Part shown: in pieces, positions 39,449 through 47,551 of the stretch | Numbering within the stretch: position 1 is the first letter of the stretch | Layout: each line of letters opens with the position of its first letter | From: Massilia brevitalea | GTDB taxonomy: Bacteria; Pseudomonadota; Gammaproteobacteria; Burkholderiales; Burkholderiaceae_D | Direction of reading: 5' to 3' | DNA length: 64,000 bases | Assembly: GCF_030711405.1 (NCBI RefSeq) | Contig: NZ_JAULSI010000004.1 | Coordinates: forward strand, 109,611 to 173,610 | Translations under genes and position numbers: made by a program | Notes under the pieces: generated by a model | Databases searched by the model: none | Told to the model about the DNA's origin: nothing | What the model saw: only the letters and a program-made list of their open reading frames with translations

Positions 39449-42001
39449 ATGCAGCGAAAATCCTTGTTGTGCGGTCTGGTGGGCGCCACGCTCACTCTCG
39501 GCATGACCTCCGTCTCGATGGCGGCGCCGGCGGCCACCCCGGCCGGCGCACCGGCCACGAGCGCCTACAACCAGCCGCCGAAGGAAATCCTCGACGTGAT
39601 GCGCGCCCCGGCCTCGCCGTCGCCTTCGCTGAGCCCGAAGCGCGACAAGCTGATGCTGGTGACGATGGACGACTACCCGTCCATCGCCAAGGTCGCCACC
39701 CCTTTCCTGCGCCTGGCCGGCGTGCGCATCGAGCCGGGCAACCATAGCCAGCACGACACCCCGGGCGGCTACGGCATCCCGCCCTGCCTGAGCGCGATCG
39801 ACCTGGTGCAGGTGGCCGACGGCGCCACCACCGCCGTCAAGCTGCCGGCCGACGCCTGCCCGCGCCGCCCGATGTGGAGCGCAGATGGCCAGCGCTTCGC
39901 CTTCGAGAACATTACCGCGACGGCAGTCGAGCTGTGGGTCGGCGATGCGAAGACCGGCGCCGTGCGCCGCCTGCCCGGCGTGCGCCTGAACCAGATGTTC
40001 GGCGACCAGGTGCAGTGGATGCCCGACCAGAAGACGCTGCTGGTAAAACTGGTGCACGCGCAAAAGGCGCCGCCACCGGCGCCGCCCGGCTCGGACGGGC
40101 CCGGCATCCAGGAGTCCCTGGGCGCCACCGGCCAGAGCAGCACCTACGAGAACCGCGACACCTTGCGCAACCGCCACGACGAAGCCCTGTTCGAACACTA
40201 CGGCAAGTCGCAGCTGGCGCTGGTCGACGCCGCCAGCGGCAAGATCACCCCGATCGGCAAGCCCGGCCTGTACGAAGAACTCGACGTCGCGCCGGATGGC
40301 CGCCATGCGGTGGTCACCGAAATCCGTCCGCCGTATTCCTACGTCACCACCTTCGACCGCTTCCCGAAACAGATTGATTTGTGGGACCTGGCGGCAAGCA
40401 AGGGCAAGACTGCCAACCCGGTGCTGCGCGAGATCGCTGCGCTGCCGCTGGCCGACCGCGTGCCGAACCGCGGCGTGCCGACCGGTCCACGCAACTTCAC
40501 CTGGCGTCCGACCGATGCGGCAACCCTGGTCTGGGCCGAAGCGCTCGACGGCGGCGACCCGAAAGTGCAGGCCGCCCAGCGCGACAGGCTGGTCATGCTG
40601 AAGGCGCCGTTCAAGGGCGAGCCGGTGGAAATCGCCCGCACCGAGCAGCGCTACGCCGGCCTGGCCTGGAGCGAACAGCCGGAAGTGGCCCTGCTGACCG
40701 ACTATGACGTCAACCGCAAATGGCGCCGCACCTGGCAGATCGACGTCGACAACGCAGGCGCCGCGCGGCGCCTGGTCTGGGACATGTCGACCGACGAGAA
40801 GTACGCCGACCCCGGTTCGCCGGTGCGCCGCACCCTGGCCAACGGCTTCTCGGTGATCCGCCAGGACGGCGACACGATCTACCTGTCGGGCGCCGGTTCC
40901 TCGCCAGACGGCGACCGTCCCTTCCTCGATAAATTCGACCTGAAGGCGCAGAAGGCCGAGCGCCTGTACCGCAGCAGCGCCAGCTCCTACGAGCAGTTCC
41001 TCGGCTTCGCCAACGACAATACCGGCCGCCTGCTGACCTGGTATCAGTCCGCCGCCGAAACGCCGAACGCCTTTGTGCGCACCGTGGGCCAGGGCACGGC
41101 TGCTGCCGCCGGCGAGCCGTCGTATGCGTCCACCAGCGTGGCGCTGACCCGCCTGGCCGATCCGGTGCCGCAGGTACGCGAGATCAAGAAGCGCCTGGTG
41201 AAGTACAAGCGCGCCGACGGCGTCGACCTCTCGTTCACGCTGTACACGCCGCCCGGCTACAAGGAAGGCACGCGCCTGCCGACCATCCTGAACGCTTATC
41301 CGCTCGACTACGCGGATGCGTCCAAGGCCGGCCAGACCACCGGCTCGCAAGCGACCTTCACGCGCCTGCGCCAGTACCGCCTGCTGCTGCTGTCGGGCTA
41401 CGCCATCATCGACAGCGCCGCCTTCCCGATCGTGGGCGACCCGCGCAAGGCCTACGACACCTACACCGAGCAGCTGGTGGCGAACGCCAAGGCAGCGGTG
41501 GACGAAGCCGTGCGCCTGGGCGTGACCGATCCGAACCGCGTGGGCGTGACCGGCCATAGCCACGGCGCGCTGATGACGGCCAACCTGCTGGCGCACTCGA
41601 CTCTGTTCAAGGCCGGCGCGGCGACCAGCGGCTCGTACAACAAGTCGCTCACGCCTTTCGGTTTCCAGAACGAGCGCCGCTCGGTATGGGAAGCGCCGGA
41701 CGTCTACACCAAGGCCTCGACCTTCTTCTACGCCGACAAGCTCAAGACGCCGCTCCTGATCGTGCACGGCGGCGACGATGCGAACCCGGGCACCACGCCG
41801 CTGCAATCGACCAAGCTGTACGAGGCGATCCGCGGCAACGGCGGCACCACGCGCCTGGTGATGCTGCCGTACGAGCCGCACTGGTACGCGGCGCGCGAGT
41901 CGAACGAACAGCTGATCTATGAAATGCTGCGCTGGTTCGACAAGTATGTGAAGGATGCGCCGGCAGGCGCGGCGGCAGGAACGACCACCGCCAAGCCGTA
42001 A
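39449..42001 (+). CDS. Exported S9-family (prolyl oligopeptidase-like) serine peptidase
   Basis: 850 residues: signal peptide (LLCGLVGATLTLGMTSVSMA), N-terminal beta-propeller of about 530 residues, and C-terminal alpha/beta-hydrolase domain. Catalytic triad contexts: Ser in GVTGHSHGALMTANLL, Asp in LIVHGGDDANPG, His in LPYEPHWYAARES. The S9 family includes bacterial dipeptidyl peptidases and plant glutamyl endopeptidase, which this resembles in layout. Start placed at MQRKSLL, eight bases after GGAG; an ATG two codons earlier and one 75 bases upstream are alternatives. The 245 bases before it probably hold its promoter. Confidence 0.88.
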   Translation: MQRKSLLCGLVGATLTLGMTSVSMAAPAATPAGAPATSAYNQPPKEILDVMRAPASPSPSLSPKRDKLMLVTMDDYPSIAKVATPFLRLAGVRIEPGNHSQHDTPGGYGIPPCLSAIDLVQVADGATTAVKLPADACPRRPMWSADGQRFAFENITATAVELWVGDAKTGAVRRLPGVRLNQMFGDQVQWMPDQKTLLVKLVHAQKAPPPAPPGSDGPGIQESLGATGQSSTYENRDTLRNRHDEALFEHYGKSQLALVDAASGKITPIGKPGLYEELDVAPDGRHAVVTEIRPPYSYVTTFDRFPKQIDLWDLAASKGKTANPVLREIAALPLADRVPNRGVPTGPRNFTWRPTDAATLVWAEALDGGDPKVQAAQRDRLVMLKAPFKGEPVEIARTEQRYAGLAWSEQPEVALLTDYDVNRKWRRTWQIDVDNAGAARRLVWDMSTDEKYADPGSPVRRTLANGFSVIRQDGDTIYLSGAGSSPDGDRPFLDKFDLKAQKAERLYRSSASSYEQFLGFANDNTGRLLTWYQSAAETPNAFVRTVGQGTAAAAGEPSYASTSVALTRLADPVPQVREIKKRLVKYKRADGVDLSFTLYTPPGYKEGTRLPTILNAYPLDYADASKAGQTTGSQATFTRLRQYRLLLLSGYAIIDSAAFPIVGDPRKAYDTYTEQLVANAKAAVDEAVRLGVTDPNRVGVTGHSHGALMTANLLAHSTLFKAGAATSGSYNKSLTPFGFQNERRSVWEAPDVYTKASTFFYADKLKTPLLIVHGGDDANPGTTPLQSTKLYEAIRGNGGTTRLVMLPYEPHWYAARESNEQLIYEMLRWFDKYVKDAPAGAAAGTTTAKP

Positions 42002-42023
42002 GCGGGCAGGGCGGCGCCGGCCG

Positions 42024-42040
42024 GTAAGGGAAACCCTTAC
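42024..42040 (+). promoter_or_regulatory. Palindromic operator GTAAGGG-AAA-CCCTTAC
   Basis: Perfect 7-3-7 inverted repeat, 84 bases before the start of the 66-residue protein. A CATACT hexamer at 42075-42080 could be its -10. The same palindrome recurs at 44626-44642, with a similar distance to a -10-like hexamer. The FixJ-like regulator encoded between the two copies is the natural candidate to bind. Confidence 0.6.
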
Positions 42041-42124
42041 GCGCGACCCGGATGCCACCGGCGCCGCCCTCGTCCATACTCCCTCCTGTCGGCCAGCAGG
42101 CCGTCCACACAGGAGGGAATCGCA

Positions 42125-42325
42125 GTGAAACCAATTAACCACCCACCCGACGCCGCCGTCCATGCCAGGCTGCGCATGGAAGGGCGCGGCAAGCGCCGTA
42201 TCGCCAAGGACATCGTTGCGCGCGGCCAGCGCCAGCGCCGCGGCCTGGCCGGCGTCGTCCTGTCAGGCGGCGCGATTGCCGCCGCCGCTACCGTCGCCAC
42301 CCTGTTCGAAGCCGCGCTCTGGTAG
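42125..42325 (+). CDS. Small basic membrane-anchored protein of unknown function
   Basis: 66 residues: basic hydrophilic N-terminal half (RLRMEGRGKRRIAKDIVARG) followed by one predicted membrane helix (GVVLSGGAIAAAATVATLF). The GTG start has a very strong ribosome site, AGGAGGG, seven bases upstream, which is the best evidence that it is a gene. It lies downstream of the first GTAAGGG palindrome and converges with the FixJ-like gene. I do not recognise the family. Confidence 0.6.
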   Translation: MKPINHPPDAAVHARLRMEGRGKRRIAKDIVARGQRQRRGLAGVVLSGGAIAAAATVATLFEAALW

Positions 42326-42356
42326 CGCAGGCTGCCGGCATCGAAGGCAGTGCGCG

Positions 42357-42968
42357 CTAGCCGCTGCCGTATTGCAGGTGCTGGCGCACCAGGTCGGCCA
42401 CGCTGGCGGCCTGCAGCTTTTCCATCATGCGCGCCTTGTGGACCTCCACCGTGCGCACGCTGATCCCCAGGTCGCGTGCGATCTCGCGGTTATGGCGCCC
42501 GGCCACCACCAGCGTCATGACTTCGCCTTCGCGCGGGGTCAGGCTGGCGTGGCGCCGCGCATAGTCCGCCTGGGCCGGGCTGGCGCGTACGTCGCTGGCC
42601 TGGCGCTTGAGGGCTTCTTCGATGGCGCGCACCAGTTGCGCTTCCTGCAGCGGCTTTTCAAGGAAATCGACGGCCTGGGCGCGAAACGCCTCGCGCGCCG
42701 AATCGACGTCGCCATGGCCGGTGATCACCAGGACCGGCAGGCGGCAGCCGCGGTCGCGCAAAATCTTCTGCAGGGTCAGGCCATCCATGCCCGGCATGCG
42801 GATGTCGAGCAGCACGCAGCCGCGCAGCGCCGGACTCCAGCCTTGCAGGAAGGCTTCGGCATTGGCGAAGAACGCCGTCCTGTATCCGTTCAGGCTCAAT
42901 AGCAAGCCCAGCGCGTCGCGCACGGCCGCATCGTCGTCGACGATGTAGACGGTGTTGTCAGTGCTCAT
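42357..42968 (-). CDS. FixJ-like response regulator (receiver plus LuxR helix-turn-helix)
   Basis: 203 residues. Receiver domain with phospho-acceptor Asp in CVLLDIRMPGMDGLTLQ, Thr in VLVITGHGD and Lys in VDFLEKPLQEAQL; then a LuxR-type helix-turn-helix (LTPREGEVMTLVVAGRHNRE, LGISVRTVEVHKARMMEKL). The VDFLEKP form is typical of FixJ/NodW/TodT regulators, which activate promoters with palindromic sites. The start overlaps the end of the kinase gene by 11 bases, so the kinase is transcribed first. Probable target: the two GTAAGGG palindromes flanking this pair. Confidence 0.92.
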   Translation of the reverse strand: MSTDNTVYIVDDDAAVRDALGLLLSLNGYRTAFFANAEAFLQGWSPALRGCVLLDIRMPGMDGLTLQKILRDRGCRLPVLVITGHGDVDSAREAFRAQAVDFLEKPLQEAQLVRAIEEALKRQASDVRASPAQADYARRHASLTPREGEVMTLVVAGRHNREIARDLGISVRTVEVHKARMMEKLQAASVADLVRQHLQYGSG

Positions 42969-44565
42969 CCCGTTTTTTCCTTTCGCGCCGCGCACCTTGC
43001 GCGGGCAATGTCATGGTGAAGACCGCATGCCGCCCGGGCGCGGCCGTGAGCGTGCCGCCGTGGGCCTCGACGATGGCGCGGCTGATGGCCAGGCCGAGTC
43101 CCAGGCCGCTCGACTTCAGCGAAACGAAAGGCTGGAACAGCCGGCTGCGGATCGTGTCGGCGATGCCGGGTCCATTGTCGGCGATCCTGACCCAGACCGA
43201 CAGCCCCTCCACACCCGCATCGACCGTGATGCGGCGCGGCGTGGCGGACGGCGTGCTGCCGGGCCCCTCGGCCAGCGCCTGCACCGCATTCGCCAGCAAG
43301 TTGCGCAGCACGATGTCGAGCTGGATGCGGTCGCCCAGCAGCGTCGCGGCGGGCACCGGGTGCACCTGCAGCGCCACCTGCGCCGCGGCGGCCTGCTCCG
43401 CGAACGCGGCCACGCTGTCCTGCACCAGTTCGGCCAGCGTCAGGGTGTCGAGGGCGATGGCGCCGCTGCGGAAGAATTCGCGCAGGCGCCGGAGCACGTT
43501 CGATGCGCGCTGCGCCTCGGCCGCCATGGCGTCGACGGTCCTGGTCAGCAGCGGATCGCCGCCATCGCGCAGCACCAGGCGCTGGCAGGCGCTCCCGTAG
43601 GCCGAGAGCGCCGTCAGCGGCTGGTTCAGCTCGTGCGCCACCGCGGCCGCCATTTCCCCGGCGGCGGCCAGGCGCAGCGACTGGCGCAGGTCGTCGCTGG
43701 CGCGGCGCGCGATATCGACCGCGATGCCGATCAGGAAGCCGGACAGGATCAGGCTCAGGACCAGCATCTGCAAATTCGGCATGCGTTCGAGATGGAGCAC
43801 CGGCCACAGCGCCGCGACCGTTACCCCGGCTTCGAGCACGATGGCGGCGGTGATGGCGCCCGCCATGCCCTGGCGCGAGGCGGCCCAGGCCAGCGGCAGC
43901 ATCAGCAGGTAATAGGCCAGCGAGGCCGGCGCGGGACTTTGCAGCGCAAAGGCCAGCAACAGGGCGATCGCCGCGGTGTAGGCGGCGGTGTCGCCATTGC
44001 GGACCCGCGCCAGGCAGTCGGCGCGCAGGGCTGGGTCGAACAGGCAGCAGGCGGCCGGCACGATGGCCAGCATGCCGGCGGTCTCGGCGATGGCGTAGCG
44101 GCTCAGGACATCGACCCAGGACAGGCCGGCCGCGGTGCCTGGACCGCGCACGACAAAGGCATACAGCAGGGCGCCGAGCAGGCTGGCCAGCGCCGCCAGG
44201 CCGGCCCAGAGCAGCATGCCGCGGTGGCTGGCAAAGAACGCGCCACCGGGCAGGCGGCGGCGCGTGAACAGCGCCAGCGCCAGGTACAGCGGCACCGGCA
44301 ACAGGCCCGCCAGCAGCGACAGCAGCGGCTGCGCCGGCAATGCGGGCGTGATGCTGGCCGCCAGCAGGGCCGCCAGCACCAATGGCAGCAGGGCGCGCCG
44401 GCCATGCCGGATCGCCGCGTACACCGCCAGCCCGGCCGCGGGATGCCAGACCGGGGCGATGGCCTGGTAGCGCGCTTCCGGGCCGCTCAGCACGTCGCAG
44501 GCGACATACGCCGCCACGAAAACGCAGCCGCGCCAGATCGGACGGGCAGGGGAAGTGCCGTGCAT
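42958..44565 (-). CDS. FixL-like sensor histidine kinase with MASE1-type membrane domain
   Basis: 535 residues. The N-terminal ~300 carry about eight hydrophobic helices resembling the MASE1 sensor (VFVAAYVACDVLSGP, WHPAAGLAVYAAIRHGRRAL). Then comes HisKA of the FixL type (AGEMAAAVAHELNQPLTAL) and HATPase (NLLANAVQALAEG, IADNGPGIADTIRSRL, GLGLGLAISRAIVEAHGG). No PAS or heme domain is visible, so the signal is probably perceived at the membrane. Start at 44565 supported by GAAAGG five bases upstream. Partner of the overlapping FixJ-like regulator; divergent from the hibernation-factor gene. Confidence 0.9.
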   Translation of the reverse strand: MHGTSPARPIWRGCVFVAAYVACDVLSGPEARYQAIAPVWHPAAGLAVYAAIRHGRRALLPLVLAALLAASITPALPAQPLLSLLAGLLPVPLYLALALFTRRRLPGGAFFASHRGMLLWAGLAALASLLGALLYAFVVRGPGTAAGLSWVDVLSRYAIAETAGMLAIVPAACCLFDPALRADCLARVRNGDTAAYTAAIALLLAFALQSPAPASLAYYLLMLPLAWAASRQGMAGAITAAIVLEAGVTVAALWPVLHLERMPNLQMLVLSLILSGFLIGIAVDIARRASDDLRQSLRLAAAGEMAAAVAHELNQPLTALSAYGSACQRLVLRDGGDPLLTRTVDAMAAEAQRASNVLRRLREFFRSGAIALDTLTLAELVQDSVAAFAEQAAAAQVALQVHPVPAATLLGDRIQLDIVLRNLLANAVQALAEGPGSTPSATPRRITVDAGVEGLSVWVRIADNGPGIADTIRSRLFQPFVSLKSSGLGLGLAISRAIVEAHGGTLTAAPGRHAVFTMTLPAQGARRERKKRDEH

Positions 44566-44625
44566 AAGGCCTTTCGTCGAGGGTGGAGGTGGCATTATCG
44601 CCGCATCGACGGGAACTCGCGCCGC

Positions 44626-44642
44626 GTAAGGGGAACCCTTAC
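44626..44642 (+). promoter_or_regulatory. Palindromic operator GTAAGGG-GAA-CCCTTAC
   Basis: Second copy of the palindrome at 42024-42040, with arms extended to eight bases (CGTAAGGG and CCCTTACG). It lies 95 bases before the hibernation-factor start, 60 before the sensor-kinase start on the other strand. A -10-like GAGACT at 44679-44684 lies at a distance similar to that of the first copy. Confidence 0.6.
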
Positions 44643-44737
44643 GGGAAAGGGCGAATGGTCAAGCGCGGCCGGATGGGCGAGACTGGAGCCGGGCCACGGA
44701 TGTGGTCCCGCCATCTCAACGACGACAGGAGCCTGCC

Positions 44738-45121
44738 ATGAAAGTCCATCTGCTTGCAAAACAGTTCCCCCTCACGCCGGCCCTGCGCGGCTATGCCGAA
44801 CGGCGCCTGCGCACCGGCCTGTCGTTCGCCCGCGACCGGATCGGCGACGTCGTGGTGCGCCTCGGCGACATCAACGGACCACGGGGCGGGAACGACAAGC
44901 AATGCCACATCCTGATCGCGGTGCCGGGGCAGCCGGCGCTGGTGGTGCGCGACGTCCAGGCCGACCTGTACAGCGCCATCGACCGCGCCGTCAAGCGCGC
45001 CGCCCACACCTTGCGCCAGGCGGTGATGCAGCGCCGCTACCTCGAGCGCTGGGGCCACCGCAACCCGGCCCGGCCGCGCCATGCCGCGGCCGAGGCGCTG
45101 GCCGTGGCCGACGCGTCCTGA
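44738..45121 (+). CDS. Ribosome hibernation factor, HPF/RaiA family
   Basis: 127 residues of the S30AE (sigma-54 modulation) family that binds 30S subunits and silences ribosomes during stress or stationary phase. The beta-alpha-beta-beta-beta-alpha core is visible from KVHLLAKQFPLTPALRGYAE to DVQADLYSAIDRAVKRAAHT, and a short basic tail follows; the C-terminal dimerisation domain of long HPF is absent. AGGAG lies six bases before the ATG. Its promoter region carries the second GTAAGGG palindrome, suggesting control by the adjacent FixL/FixJ-like pair, for example under low oxygen. Confidence 0.85.
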   Translation: MKVHLLAKQFPLTPALRGYAERRLRTGLSFARDRIGDVVVRLGDINGPRGGNDKQCHILIAVPGQPALVVRDVQADLYSAIDRAVKRAAHTLRQAVMQRRYLERWGHRNPARPRHAAAEALAVADAS

Positions 45122-45178
45122 TGCCGGCGCAGTCCCGGCAAGCTGACGCCTGAGAACGCCGGCAAAGGAGAAACGTGT

Positions 45179-45211
45179 GGCGGCGCGGACAATCGTCATG
45201 TCCGCGCCGCC
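45179..45211 (+). terminator. Hairpin after the hibernation-factor gene
   Basis: A perfect 13-base-pair GC-rich stem (45179-45191 with 45199-45211) with a 7-base loop, 58 bases after the stop. No T-run. A TACACT hexamer at 45223-45228 follows and may be the -10 of the next gene, consistent with a transcript boundary here. Confidence 0.55.
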
Positions 45212-45255
45212 GGCAGTGGTGCTACACTCCCGCCCTTATCACGAGGCTCCACACC

Positions 45256-45783
45256 ATGACGAACAAAAAACAGCAATCGGCGGGCGCGCCGGGCGGCCGG
45301 CCAGAGAACCCCTTCATCGACGGCGCTTTCTACGACCGCGTGCGCGACTACACCGAGCGCGACGCCACCTTTTCGAAGGAAATCAAGGCCATCGCCGACC
45401 GCGGCGCCGGCAAGGAAAGCACCGATGCCCGTTTCGCGCCGTCGCTGGAACTGCTGCGTGGCGTGGTCAAGAAAGGCGTGTCGCTGAACGATATGTTCGA
45501 GCGCATCGTGATGGGCACCGAGTCCGGCTTGTGGGAGTCCTGGCTGGCCGCCTTCGGCATCGAACTGCGCGGCGTCAGCTACGGCAAGGCCGAACCACGC
45601 AACGCCCGCCTGGCCCTCGACATCAGCCTTGGCGCCAAGGCCAACCCCCTGTTCGCCAACGCCGGCATCCGCAACTGGCGCAGCCTGGTCGCCGAAGACT
45701 GCGCTCAGTTGCAGATCGAGAAGCCGACCGAACATGCCCCCGCGAAAGCCTACGCCATCTTCTTCCTCGAAACCGGGGACTGA
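45256..45783 (+). CDS. Conserved-looking protein of unknown function
   Basis: 175 residues, no signal peptide or membrane helix; not recognised. The charged N-terminal part (NPFIDGAFYDRVRDYTERDA) looks helical, and the rest is mixed alpha/beta (LFANAGIRNWRSLVAEDCAQ). Codon use matches neighbours. The ATG at 45256 follows a possible -10 at 45223. A GTG at 45175 in the same frame follows AAAGGAG, but a start there would read through the hairpin at 45179-45211. It is separated from the next gene by 166 bases. Confidence 0.6.
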   Translation: MTNKKQQSAGAPGGRPENPFIDGAFYDRVRDYTERDATFSKEIKAIADRGAGKESTDARFAPSLELLRGVVKKGVSLNDMFERIVMGTESGLWESWLAAFGIELRGVSYGKAEPRNARLALDISLGAKANPLFANAGIRNWRSLVAEDCAQLQIEKPTEHAPAKAYAIFFLETGD

Positions 45784-45856
45784 ACCAACAGCCAGGGTCA
45801 GGTCTGACATTCAGACACGGCCTCGGCTGTCGTGCAAGCGGCCGTTGGTGTTTGCC

Positions 45857-45898
45857 GCATCACCTCGTCGCGCATCACCTCGTCAATGTAAGAGGTGA
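45857..45898. repeat. Short tandem and inverted repeat
   Basis: GCATCACCTCGTC occurs twice with a 15-base period (45857, 45872). TCACCTC of the second copy pairs with GAGGTGA at 45892-45898 across 10 bases. It precedes the FAD-oxidoreductase gene by about 50 bases. It could be an operator; significance unknown. Confidence 0.3.
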
Positions 45899-45949
45899 AT
45901 CCTGCCGGCCGCTGGCGCATAATGTCCGGATTCTCTCGGGAGGAACCGG

Positions 45950-47551
45950 ATGCGCGACGCCATCATCATCGGAGCCGGCCACAATGGCCTGGTCTGCGCC
46001 TTCTACCTGGCCCGCGCCGGGTTGAAGGTCACCGTACTCGAACAGCGCCAGGTCGTCGGCGGCGCCGCCGTGACCGAGGAATTCCACCCGGGTTTTCGCA
46101 ACTCGGTGGCTGCCTACACTGTCTCCCTGCTCAACCCCAAGGTCATCGCCGACATGGACCTGGCCCGGCACGGGCTGCGCGTCGTCGAGCGTCCCCTGTC
46201 CAACTTCCTCCCGCTCGACGACCACAACTACCTGAAGCTCGGCGCCGGCAAGACCGCGAGCGAAGTCGCGAAATTCTCGCAGCGCGACGCCGCCCGCCTC
46301 GATGACTACGCCAGGCAGCTCGACACCGCCGCCGACCTGCTGCGCGAACTGGTCCTGCAAACGCCGCCGAACCGCGTGCAAGGCGGCTGGCTCGCCGCGC
46401 TGCCGGAACTGATCAAGGCGGGCAGGCTCGGCAACCGCATGCGCACGCTGACAATCGGCGCCCTGCGCGAACTGCTCGACCTGTTCACCAAGTCCGCCGG
46501 CGACTACCTGGACGGGTGGTTCGAGAGCGCGCCGATCAAGGCGGCCTATGGTTTCGACAGCGTGGTCGGGAACTACGCCAGTCCCTACACGCCCGGCTCG
46601 GCCTATGTCCTGCTGCACCACGTCTTCGGCGAAGTCAACGGCAAGAAGGGCGCCTGGGGCCACGCCATCGGCGGCATGGGCGCGATCACGCAGGCCATGG
46701 CCAGGGCGGCACAGGCGCACGGCGTCGAGATCCGGCTGAATGACGGCGTGCGCGAGGTGCTGATGGAGAAGGGGCGGGCCACCGGCGTCGTCACCGCCAG
46801 GGGCGAGCGCCTCGATGCGCGCGTGGTCGTCTCGAACCTGAACCCGCGCCTGCTGTACACGAAGCTGGTAGACCAGGCCGTGCTGCCCGGCGACTTCCTG
46901 CGCCGCATGCAGGCCTGGCGCTGCGGCTCGGGCACCTTCCGCATGAACGTGGCGCTGTCGGAGCTGCCCAGCTTCACATGCCTGCCCACGACCGCGGCCG
47001 CCGAGCACCACGGCAGCGGCATCATCATCGCCCCCAGCCTGCACTACATGGAACGCGCCTACATGGATGCCCGCCTGGATGGCTGGTCGCGCGAGCCGAT
47101 CGTCGAGATGCTGATCCCGTCCACGCTCGACCCCGGCCTGGCGCCGCCCGGCCAGCACGTGGCCAGCCTGTTCTGCCAGCACGTGGCGCCCACGCTGCCC
47201 GACGGTTCAAGCTGGGACGATCACCGCGAGCGCGTGGCCGACCTGATGATCGCCACCGTCGACCGCTGGGCGCCGAATTTCAAGCGCGCGGTGCTGGGCC
47301 GCCAGATCATGAGCCCGCTCGACCTGGAACGCAGCTTCGGCCTGGTCGGCGGCGACATCTTCCACGGCGCCCTGGGCCTGGACCAGCTGTTCGCGGCGCG
47401 GCCGATGCTCGGGCATGCCGATTACCGCGGGCCGGTGGCCGGCCTGTACACCTGCGGCGCCGGCACCCACCCGGGCGGCGGCGTCACCGGGGCCCCGGGG
47501 CACAACGCGGCGCGCGAAGTCCTGCGCGACCTGCGCCGGCGGCGCGCATGA
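45950..47551 (+). CDS. NAD(P)/FAD-dependent oxidoreductase (phytoene desaturase-like, PYROXD2 type)
   Basis: 533 residues. The N-terminal dinucleotide fold is DAIIIGAGHNGLVCAFYLAR followed by the ERQ-like acidic end of strand two (VTVLEQRQVVGGAAVTEE). The C-terminal FAD-contacting motif lies around GLYTCGAGTHPGGGVTGAPG. This subgroup is related to carotenoid desaturases but is mostly uncharacterised; human PYROXD2 is a member. A substrate is not evident. GGAGG precedes the start (TCGGGAGGAACCGG). Its stop overlaps the amidohydrolase start by four bases, suggesting a shared transcript. Confidence 0.88.
   Translation: MRDAIIIGAGHNGLVCAFYLARAGLKVTVLEQRQVVGGAAVTEEFHPGFRNSVAAYTVSLLNPKVIADMDLARHGLRVVERPLSNFLPLDDHNYLKLGAGKTASEVAKFSQRDAARLDDYARQLDTAADLLRELVLQTPPNRVQGGWLAALPELIKAGRLGNRMRTLTIGALRELLDLFTKSAGDYLDGWFESAPIKAAYGFDSVVGNYASPYTPGSAYVLLHHVFGEVNGKKGAWGHAIGGMGAITQAMARAAQAHGVEIRLNDGVREVLMEKGRATGVVTARGERLDARVVVSNLNPRLLYTKLVDQAVLPGDFLRRMQAWRCGSGTFRMNVALSELPSFTCLPTTAAAEHHGSGIIIAPSLHYMERAYMDARLDGWSREPIVEMLIPSTLDPGLAPPGQHVASLFCQHVAPTLPDGSSWDDHRERVADLMIATVDRWAPNFKRAVLGRQIMSPLDLERSFGLVGGDIFHGALGLDQLFAARPMLGHADYRGPVAGLYTCGAGTHPGGGVTGAPGHNAAREVLRDLRRRRA

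Noticed and set aside
45175..45255. GTG start at 45175 with AAAGGAG for the unknown protein
   Set aside because: It would translate through a 13-base-pair hairpin and upstream of a likely -10; the added residues are Arg/Cys-rich and not protein-like. Kept only as an alternative.
45796..45830. Possible dispersed repeat around GGTCAGGTCTGACATTCAGA
   Set aside because: Only one short imperfect hairpin is seen in the window; without other copies it cannot be called a repeat.
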